Positions 25,506 through 35,600 of a stretch of 64,000 bases of DNA are shown piece by piece; position 1 is the first letter of the stretch; the number at the start of each line of letters is the position of its first letter. The notes under the pieces are model-generated. The model did not search any database and was not told the DNA's origin. It was given only the letters and a program-made list of their open reading frames with translations. The DNA lies in contig NZ_VOHA01000013.1 of NCBI RefSeq assembly GCF_007859315.1, positions 124,001-188,000 of the forward strand, given 5' to 3'. The stretch comes from Reyranella sp. CPCC 100927 (GTDB taxonomy: Bacteria > Pseudomonadota > Alphaproteobacteria > Reyranellales > Reyranellaceae). A program made the translations under genes and the position numbers.

Positions 25506-26498
25506 ATGCGCGGCACCATTGAACCCGACAAGATGCTGGCGCCACTGGATCGCGAGGCCCAGTACTGGGTGATGCGTTTCGCCGCGGGTGAGGCGACGTC
25601 GGCTGACCTCGATTCGCTCAAACATTGGGCCGCGCGCAGCCCTGCACACGCCCAAGCGTTCACCCGGGCGACTCGGCTATGGGAAACAGTGGGGCAAGCC
25701 GCTGAACCGTGGATGATCGATCAGGCAGCGCTGCCCGCCAGGGCGGAAAAGGCGGCCCGCGTGCACCGGCCACCGGGCCGCCGGGCCTTCCTGGCCGGAG
25801 CAATGTCCATGGCCGCTGCCGGTGCCTATGTGGCGGTCCAGCCGCCGTTGGGAGTCTGGCCGTCTCTGGCGGAACTGGCGGCGGATTGGCGGACTGACAC
25901 CGGTGAGCAGCGTCGGATCGTCGTGGCCGATCACATTTCCATCGACATGAACACCCAGACCAGCGTCGCGGTGCGATCGAAGATCGCGCAGGCGCACGGC
26001 ATCGAGCTGATCGCGGGCGAGGCGTCCATCTCCACGACAGGCGCCACCAGTTCGTTCACGGTCATAGCCGGTGATGGCCGGATCTCGGCCGGGCAAGCGC
26101 GCTTCAACGTGCGTTATGACGGTACTGCCGTTTCGGTGAGCTGCCTGGAAGGACAGGTCAGTATTGCGCGGCCTGATACTGTGCGTACCCTGCCGGCGCA
26201 GCGCCAGATCCTGTACTCGCATCAGGGATTTCGACCGGCGACATCGATCGATCCGGAAATGGTCACCGCGTGGCAGAACGGCCTGCTGATCTTCCAGGCG
26301 ATGCCGTTGGCCCAGGCAATCGACGAGATCAACCGCTATCGTCGTGGCCGCATCATCCTGATGAATGCAGAACTGGGACGACGTTTGTTCAATGCTCGCT
26401 TTCGCATCGAGAACGTCGATGGCGTGGTGGACCAGATCCAGCAGATCTTCGGCGCACGCGTCACGTCGCTGCCGGGTGGAATCGTCCTGCTGAGCTGA
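25506..26498 (+). CDS. FecR-type anti-sigma / signal relay protein 1
   Basis: 330-residue inner-membrane regulator. The N-terminal cytoplasmic DUF4880 part (REAQYWVMRFAAGEATSAD and SPAHAQAFTRATRLWE) should bind the sigma factor. A single TM preceded by GRRAFLAGAMSM has a twin-arginine look. The periplasmic FecR domain (RIVVADHISIDMNTQTSVAV, VSVSCLEGQVSIAR) follows. An STN-like C-terminal domain (GLLIFQAMPLAQAIDEINRY) ends in LPGGIVLLS. The ATG at 25506 follows GGGGG. Its natural partner is the ECF factor 13 bp upstream; it also likely contacts the STN protein. It precedes the giant exoprotein gene. Confidence 0.88.
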   Translation: MRGTIEPDKMLAPLDREAQYWVMRFAAGEATSADLDSLKHWAARSPAHAQAFTRATRLWETVGQAAEPWMIDQAALPARAEKAARVHRPPGRRAFLAGAMSMAAAGAYVAVQPPLGVWPSLAELAADWRTDTGEQRRIVVADHISIDMNTQTSVAVRSKIAQAHGIELIAGEASISTTGATSSFTVIAGDGRISAGQARFNVRYDGTAVSVSCLEGQVSIARPDTVRTLPAQRQILYSHQGFRPATSIDPEMVTAWQNGLLIFQAMPLAQAIDEINRYRRGRIILMNAELGRRLFNARFRIENVDGVVDQIQQIFGARVTSLPGGIVLLS

Positions 26499-26510
26499 TT
26501 GGTCCTCCGA

Positions 26511-26519
26511 TTTTTTTTT
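26511..26519 (+). repeat. T9 homopolymer tract upstream of the adhesin gene
   Basis: Nine consecutive T flanked by CCGA and CGG, 94 bases before the adhesin ATG and 12 bases after the FecR stop. It is the longest A/T run noticed in this GC-rich window. It could be a weak terminator for fecR or a slipped-strand phase-variation tract in the adhesin leader. The remaining leader (26520-26613) contains no other clear element. Confidence 0.5.
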
Positions 26520-26613
26520 CGGTCGCAACACAGTCCGGGGATCTTGGTGGGTGGCCGCCTGATGTCTACAGCCGGTGGCCGCCGTGCCGTTGCGTCCGTC
26601 GAAGGGGCTTAGA

Positions 26614-29600
26614 ATGCCTGTCGGTCTTCCCGTTTCCACGCCGTTCCCGTCGCGCCGCAGCGTGTGGCGCCGGGCATTGAATGCTGTTCTGCTGACCAGC
26701 GTCAGCACGATCACGCTGGCGCTTGCCGGTCCGGCCAGCCAGGCGCGTGACATTCTGCGCGGCAACAGCGTGGCGGCGCCGGTTGCCAATGTGACGGCGC
26801 AGCAGGCCGCGGCGATGCAACAGGCGCAGACCATGGCGCGTCAGGCGCAGAATGCGCTGGCGCGCACGACGCGCGCCTTGCAGGCCGCACAAGCGGCGCA
26901 GGTGGCGGCGCGCAGTGTCGCCCTCACCACACCCAGTGCCGTGCCCAACGGCCTGGTGCCCGGCGGCTTGGTCGTGGCGCCGGGCGCCGGTACGACGCCG
27001 GGCGTATGGGTTGGCGCCGATCTGCCGACGCAGGGACAGGCGGGTGCTCGCACCGAGGTCACCATCCGGCAAACCGATGCGAAAGCGATCCTCAACTGGC
27101 AGAGCTTCAATGTTGGCCGCGACACGACCGTCGTCTTCGACCAGTCGAAGGGCAACACGGCGGCCGATCCCAAGGGTGCGCAACAGTGGATCGCGCTCAA
27201 CCGTGTGACCGACCCGTCCGGACGGCCCTCGCAGATCCTGGGCCAGATCAAGGCGGAAGGCCAAGTCTACGTCATCAACCGAAACGGCATCATCTTCGGT
27301 GGGGCCTCACAGGTGAACGTGCACAGCCTGGTGGCATCGAGCCTCAGTCTGTCCGATGCGCAGTTCAAGGCCGGCATCAACAATCCGCGCGCCGTCAGCG
27401 ACGGTGGCGGCGGTAATGACTACGGCATGCCGCAATTCGGCGATCATCCGACGTGGCGGCCCAAGGACGGCGTGAAGATCGACCATCCCGACCAGGTGCC
27501 AGCGTTGCCCGTCGGTGCGCCGCCCGGTGATGTGCGCGTCGAAGCCGGTGCCGACCTCACCATGGCCAGCGGCGGCAAGGCCATGCTGTTCGCTCCGCGG
27601 GTGACTAACGGTGGAACCATCAAGGCGCCTGATGGCCAGGTGATCCTGGCGGCTGGTGAGCAGGTCTGGCTGGCGCCGGCCAAGAGCAACAACCCGGCGG
27701 CTCTGACTGTGCGCGGCCTCGATGTCGCGGTCTCGGCGCCATCACCTTATCTCTACGCCTACTATCAGCTGCAGGGCGCGCTCGGAAAGACGACGATCTA
27801 CAACCCGTTCACCGTCAGCCTGCGTGATACCATCATTCCGTGGATGCTCGCGCGCGCCGAATCGGTCGGCTACAGCACGACGAACACGGGCATCATCCAG
27901 GCCGATCGCGGCAACATCACGTTGAACGCGCGCGGCATCTTTCAGAATGGTGTGTTGTCGGCAACGTCGGCGCTGAACAATCGCGAAGGCAGCATCCGGC
28001 TGCAGGCGTGGGGGCAAGGCCTGTTCGCCTATTCGAGTTCGCTCGAAGGGCCACCCATACAGCAATGGTCGGCTGGCTCCCTGACGCTGGGGCCAGGCAG
28101 CGTAACGATGGTCGTGCCCGACGCCGGTGACAAGAGCGAGATCGAGACGGCGGCGCTGGCAACCCGTTATCGGCCGGGTCGCATCGAGCTGCGCGGCGAC
28201 CTGATCGCCATCGAAGCGGACGCCAGTGTCGTCGTGCCCGCCGGCATCATCAGCATCATCGCGAACAAGGATCCGACGTCCTACGACGAGCCCTCGGCGG
28301 GGGCGCGAGACTATAGGGACGGCAGCCGGGTCTATATCGGCCAAAACGCCTATCTCAGCGTGGCCGGCATCCAGGACGTCGCGGTGGCGATGGAGCGCAA
28401 CTTCGTGACGGGCGAGTTCCGCATCAACGAACTGCGCGATACCGTCCTCTATCGCAATTCCTGGCTGCGCGGCCAGAAGGGCATCATCGTGGATCGCCGC
28501 GTTACCGGTCAGTTCACTGACGGACCGATGGCGGGAGTCCAATGGGTCCAGGGCAGTCCCGGTAAGTGGGTCGGCACGCCGCTGGGTGATTTCACCGGCT
28601 GGATCGGCGTCGGACGCACGGACCTGGGCGAACTGTCGACCCGGGGCGGCAGCATCAACATCAAATCGGGTGGCTCCATCATCACGCGGGCCGGGTCCTT
28701 GCTGGATATTGCCGGCGGCTCGGTGCGCTACAGCGACGGCTGGAACCGCACGACGCGGCTGCTGGGTGCCGATGGACGGCTCTACAACATTGGCGACGCG
28801 ACACCTGACAGGATCTATGTCGGCATCGCCGGTCGCTTCACGCGTCGCCACAGCCGTTGGGGCATATCGGAGAGCTGGTCCAATCCGTTGATGGACCCCA
28901 AGGGCACGTTCGAAAAGGGTTACACGGAGGGCCGTGACGCGGGTTCGATCCAGTTCTTTGCCGGCGAAGCCTATGTCCTCGAGGGCAATTTCTGGGGCGG
29001 CACGATTGCGGGCGATCGCCAGATCGCAGCAGGCAAGCTCGCCAAGGCCGGCAAGCTCGTTTTCGGCGACGGCGGCGACGAGGACCGTCCTTGGCTGATC
29101 TCCGACCTGATCATCACGCGTCAGCCGCGCCGCCTGGCCGCCGACTTTACAGCGCAGAGCGCGGTGCCGATCGAATTCTACGATCCGGGCGCAGCCGAGC
29201 CAAGCCGGGCGAAGACGACCTGGGTCGATCCCGCCATTTTGAACAACGCCGGCATGGACAGGATCGATTTCAACATCAACAACAGCCTGCGCGTTGCCGC
29301 GGATGGCGATCTGGATCTCAGGCCTGGGTCCTCGCTGTCCATCACCTTCAACGTCAGCCCGAACGCGCGCCACACGAAGGTGACGATCGACGGTACCATT
29401 CGCGTTCCCGGCGGTACGGTGACGACAGGAGGCAACAGTGTCGTTCTCGGCGCCGGTGCCGCCATTGACGTCAGTGGCCAGTGGGTCAATGACGTGACCG
29501 ACACGGTGCGCGTGCCGGCGCCGGCGATCCATGGTGGCAAGATCGACATATTTGCCAACGAGACGCTGCAGATCGCGCCGGGCGTTCTGTTGAACGTGTC

Positions 29601-32600
29601 GGGCGGTGGTTGGTACAACGCGCGGGCACGGGCGGCACCGACGCTCAAGGTCGGCGACGCCGGCTCGATCCGTATCGCCAGCGCCAATCTCGACGGCGCG
29701 CTGCTGGCCAACCTCGATGTGCGCGGGTATGCCGCCGGTTCGGGGGGCAGTCTGGAGGTGGTTGCCAGTGCGCCGATTCAGCTTGGCGGCACCAAGCCCG
29801 ACGATCCGTCCACCATCCATCTGTCCGACCGCCTGTTCTCCGAGTACGGCTTCCGTGCGTTGGAGATCCGGACCACGCGGGACATCGTCGTCCCCGACGG
29901 CGTGCACATCTCTCAGACGCCGGTCAACGTCGACCTGCGCGGTCAGGATGTGTCGGGCCATGCGACCGGCACGTCGATCGCGGAGATCGGTCCGGTCCGC
30001 GTGCTGCCATTGGAGGAGCGCGTCAAGCGCCGCCCCGCATCACTCGTCCTTGGATCGCGCGGTGACAGTGTCACGATCGGCAGGGATGCCGTGCTGCGGA
30101 CAGATGTCGGCGGCAGCATCGCGCTGGCATCCGGCTACAGGGAAGTCTTCTTTCCCGGCGGCAGCGATACCGTCTACGGCGACCTGATCGTGAAAGGGAC
30201 GATCGAGGCGCCCGCCGGCGCCATCAGCCTGCAGTCCGCCTGGCGGATCGTGCTTGAGGATGGTTCCCGGCTGTTGGCCAGGGGCGCACCCGTGATCGCC
30301 GTCGACGGCGACGGCAATCGCACCGGCAGCGTCCGGCCTGGTGGCGCGATTGCCATCAACGCACCCATGATGGTGATCAAGCCCGATGCGGTACTGGATG
30401 TGTCGGGCGCCAGCGCCGTGATCGACCGGGTGCAGGGAGGATTGACCGGTGATCGCCGTCAATCGCTGCACCTGGACAGCAATGGCGGCACGATTTCATT
30501 CTCGGGCAAAGGGGTGATTGAGGGCAAGCTGATCGGCCAAGGCGGCGGCCCCAATGCCCGTGGCGGCGATGTCACGATCGAGGTACCCGGGTCAGCCGAC
30601 CAGTCGCCGCGCCAGCAGCTCGAAGCGATCCTGCAGTTCCTCGATCCGGATTGTGTTGGTTTGCCTGGTGGCAATGGCAACTGCGGTGATTGGCAAGATG
30701 CCATCGGTTTCAATCTGGGCGACGTGATTCGCGCTTATGGCTACGAGTACGAGGGCTCCATCTTCATCTCGCGCGCCCTGTATGATGCGATGCCCGCCAG
30801 CAGTGCGCCTGAACTCCTCCTGTCGCGGAACGCCGCCAGTCCGAGCAGCGACCTGCTCAAGCCCGGCCAGTTCGGTCTCGATCCGGCCGCCGTCGAGGCC
30901 CTCAGGAGCTACCTCGGGGTTGATCTCCCCGCCTATTTCGCCAGTGCGAACGCGTTGAAACCGCTGGTCGTACGTCCGGGCTCGATCAATGACGGGCAGT
31001 TTGCCGATATACGCATCACTAGCAACAATGCCCTGATCCGCCTGGATGATGCTCAATTGTCAGCCAGCCGTCGCATCGAGGTCTCCGGTGTGCTGGTGAA
31101 CGCCGGTGCCGGCAACAGTGCGCTTGTGGCGCCGCATCTCGTTCTCGGTGGACCGACGGCCGCTCGCAGTGACACCGTGTCGGGCACGCTGACCTTGCAG
31201 GGCAAGGTGATCGATCTTGGCTCGACCAGTGTGGTGGGCTTCGACCGGACGATCCTGCGCGCCGACGATATTCGCCTGAACGGCACGATCGAGCAGCCGG
31301 TCGTCGTCGACATACAGGGCAAGCTCACGATCGCCGGTCGGCTCTATCCGGTGACGGCAACCAAGGCGACGGTGCGCGCCGACAAGGCGATCGAGATCGT
31401 GCCCTATGGGCAGTCGGGGGCACCATTGTCCGCCGGTGCCACGCTGGTCCTGGAAGCGCCCATCATCGAACAGAACGGCGCGCTGTGGCTTCCTTTCGGG
31501 ACTATCAACTTCAAGGCCGGCGAGCGACTGACACTGGGTGCCGGTAGTCTCACGTCGGTATCGGGTGGTGGTCTCGTCCTGCCCTATGGAACACTGAACA
31601 ATAACGAGCATTGGATTGACCCGGCCAAACTTCCCGATCCACAGAAACCCAATGAGAGCATGATCGCGCCGCCGGAGAAGCGCATCTCGCTCGAAGGGCC
31701 GACAGTGGAGCTTGCCCAAGGCTCGACGATCGACATTCGCGGTGGCGGCGATCTCCACGCCTGGGAATTCGTGCCCGGTCCTGGCGGGTCGCGCGATCTG
31801 CTGGCGATGCCGGGCATGTTCGCCATCATGCCGGCGCACGCCACCTCGACTGCGCCGACTGCTGTTGCGCCGCCGCGCGATGGCAATACGCCGGCCGCCG
31901 CATTCGACGTCGGCGATCGCATCTGGCTGGCCGGTGGCAATGGCCTCGCCGCCGGCTGGTACACGCTGCTGCCGTCGCGTTACGCGCTGCTGCCGGGTGC
32001 TTATGCGATCATGCTGGCCGGCCAGTCGGGCTTGGCATCGCCGGCGCCGGCCGTGCGGTTGACCGATGGTTCGCTGGTCATGAGCGGCCGGCGCGGCAGC
32101 GCGCTGACCGGCCAACAGGATCAGCTCTTCGGTGCCTGGCGGGTTCTGTCGGGCTCCGTGCTGCGCCAATACACGGAGTACAACGAAGCGGCGGCCAACC
32201 GGTTCTTTGCTTCCGATGCGTTCAAGCTGTCACAGTATCGTCTTACCGGTGAGAACGTCGTCACCCCGCGACTGCCGATGGACGGCGGCTCTATCGTCTT
32301 CAAGGCAACGCAGGATCTGATCCTCGACGGCCAGCTGCGGTCCCGCGCCGCCGAAGGTGGTCGCGGCGGTCTCGTGGACATTGCCGGTGCGAAGATCGCC
32401 ATCGTCGGTGCCGGTCAGGACGCCAGCGCGTTGCGCGGCCAGGGCTATCTGGTGATCGATTCAGCGAGTTTGACGAGTTTCGGTGCCGGCAGTCTGCTGG
32501 TCGGCGGTGTACGCACGGGCGATGCCAAGGGGATTCGGCTGGACGTGGTCGCGTCCGATATCGTCGTGCGCAACAATGATGAGAGCCGCCTGGTGGGGCC

Positions 32601-35600
32601 CGAGATCATCCTGGCGGCGAGCGGCAAGGTGGCTGTCGAGGCTGGTAGCGTGCTGGCGACCGAAGGAGAAGTTGGAGCCGGCGGCGGTGACCTGATTGTT
32701 TCGCCGCAACATCCGGCTGCTTATCGCGACCCCGATGGCTGGGACGACGGCGACCCGAAGGACGATATCCTGGTATCGCCATCGCGCGACTACGGTGCCC
32801 TGATCCGTGTCTCGAATGGCGATGCAGTCAGGGTCGTGCGCCAGAACGTCGATGCCAGTATCGGCGGCGTCGTGGATGTGGGGGCCGGTGCCATCCTGCG
32901 CGGCGGCAAGTCCCTGCTGATCGACTCGACCCAGACGACCAATCTCGCGGCATCAGCGCGGCTCTCCGGCGCCTCGCTGGCCTTGTCGAGCGGCCGCATC
33001 AGTCTGGGTGGTGGCCGCGAGGGACTGGTGCTCGACGCCTCGACACTGCCGCTGCTACGGGACACCCAGCACCTGACGTTGCGCAGTTACACCTCGATTG
33101 ATTTCTACGGATCGATCGATCTCGGCGGTGCTGGCCTGGCGTCCGTCACGTTCGATGCGTCGGGCTTGGTGGGTCATGGCAACGGTACCATTGCCATCAC
33201 CGGCGGCGCGATCGCTCTGGTCAACAACGGCAGCAGCTTCATCGAGTCGGGTGCCTCGGGCTCCGGCAAGTTGATGCTCCAGGCCGATGACGTGGTGTTG
33301 GGTGCCGGCAGCAAGACCATTCGTGGCTTCACCGATATTGCGCTGATTGCCAATCGGCGCATCATCAGCGCGGGCAATGGTACGGTCGATGCCGGCACTG
33401 CTGCTGTCGCGTTGACGGCACCGCTGCTGACGGGTCGAGGCGGCAGTGCGCAGTCGTTGATCACGACCGGCAATCTGACGGTGAGCGCCAGCGGCACAGC
33501 GCCGGAGCGCGATACCGAAAGCCTCGGTACGCGCTGGACTTTGACAGGGCGTAGCGTGCAGTTCAGTGGTCGAGTTGTGGGGCTTGGCGGCGCCGTCACC
33601 CTGACGGCCAGCGGCGGTGACGTTGTGCTGGCCGATGGCGCGTCGATCGATGTCGGCGGCTTCGAGAAGCACTTTTTCGACGTGCCCGGACATGCCGATG
33701 CCGGACGCGTGTCACTGGTCGCCGTCGGCGGTTCGGTGCGCATGGCATCGACTGCCTTGATCAACCTCGCCGGTGCTCCCAGCGGCGGCAATGCCGGCAC
33801 GCTGTCGGTCACCGCGTCGGGTGGTGGTACGGTCGATCTTGGTGGTCGCATCAGTGCGCAGGCCGCTGCCGGCCAGCGGGGCGGATCCTTCGCGCTCGAT
33901 ATCGCGGCGTTGCCCGACTTTGCCGGCTTGACGCGGCAGCTGAACGATGCCGGCTTCTCCGCTTCGCGCCAGTTCCGCATCCGCAATGGCAACGTGGTGA
34001 TCGACGGTGCGACAGCCGTGGCCGACTTCGGCCTGGTGGCCGACCAGGGTACGGTCACCCTGAGCGGCATCATCGATGCGCGCAGCACCTTTGGCGGCCG
34101 CATTGCGATCACCGCCGGCAGCGGGCTCACGATGACGGCCGATGCCCGACTACAGGCCGGTGCGATGGACGCGGAACTCGGGTCAGGCCGGGTGACATTG
34201 GAGGCGAGCGGGGGGCGGCTGGATCTGCAGGGCGGCTCGATTGACGTTGCCGGCGGCGAAGGTGGCCGGGTCCGTCTGCGCGCGGGCCAGACTTCTGGGC
34301 ATGACGGGAGCGCTGTCGACAATCTGTCGGCCGTCATCGTCGGCGCCCGTTCGGCCGTTCTGGAAGGCGTGGCGCGCTACAGCATCCGTGACTACGACGG
34401 CACGACCATCGATTCGGCCATGAGCGATGCCGTCTCCCATGCCAACGTGTTCGCCAGCCACGCCGCTGACATCCAGGCGAGAATTCCAGGCGCCGCCGGC
34501 GTCACCGTAGCCGCGGGTATCGAGATCGTTCATGACGGCGACCTGGTCTTGAACAGTGACTGGAATCTCGCCGGCCTCGCGTCGCGTGAGGGCGGTCTGA
34601 CGATACGCGCCGGTGGCAACCTGACGATTCGAGGTCACATCTCCGACGGGTTCTCGGCCGTCGACCGCAGTGGCGTCCTGCTCGATGCCGCATCCTGGGA
34701 TCTGCGTCTGATTGCCGGCGCCGACCTCAGTTCGGCCAGTGCCACGGCTCTGATGCCGCTGGCCGGCTTGGTCGCCGGCAAGGGCTCGTTGGTGGTCGGC
34801 GACGCGGCGGCCGGCAGGCATGTCCGCACCGGAACAGGTGACATCGACGTGCGTGCGGCGCGCAACCTCGACCTGGCACACCCCCAATCGGTGATCTACA
34901 CCGCCGGTCGCCGGGACATGACGGTGTTCGACGACTTCACCACCGCACCGGCCACCGCCGTCTATGGAATCCGGGGCGGTCATCTGCGCATCGCCGTGCA
35001 AGGCGACGTCAGCACCACGCTTCCGGCCAACCGGTCGGACATGCAGCTCTTCACCGAATGGCTCAAGCGGCAGGGGGCCACTGACCGGTACTACGTGTTT
35101 GCGCCTTACTTCCACGGCGCACTGGGCGACAGGCCTGCCGAGCAAAGCTCCTGGTGGATCGACCATGGCTCGTTCCAGCAGGGCGTCGGTGCGCTGGGTG
35201 GCGGCAACGTTGCGGTGACAGCCGGCGGTGACCTGGTGAATCTGCTGGTGGCACTGCCGACCAACGGCCGTGTTCGCGGTGGCCGCATAGCCCTGGAGCG
35301 CAAGCTGCTGGAGATGCGCAATGGCGGGGCGATGACGGTCGACGCCGGCGGTGTTGTCCGCGCCGGCTACTACTATGTCGGGCGCGGCGCCGGCACGATC
35401 ACCGCGGGCGAGTTTGCGGTCGGCCGTGCTGTCAACATCACGACTGCGGGTGTACTGAAGAGCTACCCGATCGCGCCGGTCCTGTCGCTGGGCGACGCCA
35501 CGCTGGATGTGCGCACGGCGGGCGATCTGCGCCTGCAGACGATGCTGGATCCGCTGCTCATCGGCCAGGGCAGCTTCCATGATGGCGCGTACATGAGCGG

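Noticed and set aside
27742-29961. 739-residue minus-strand frame (and others at 31060-32169, 33174-34337 and 34183-35580) inside the adhesin gene
   Set aside because: Antisense frames of a strongly codon-biased repetitive gene; no ribosome sites and no domain content.
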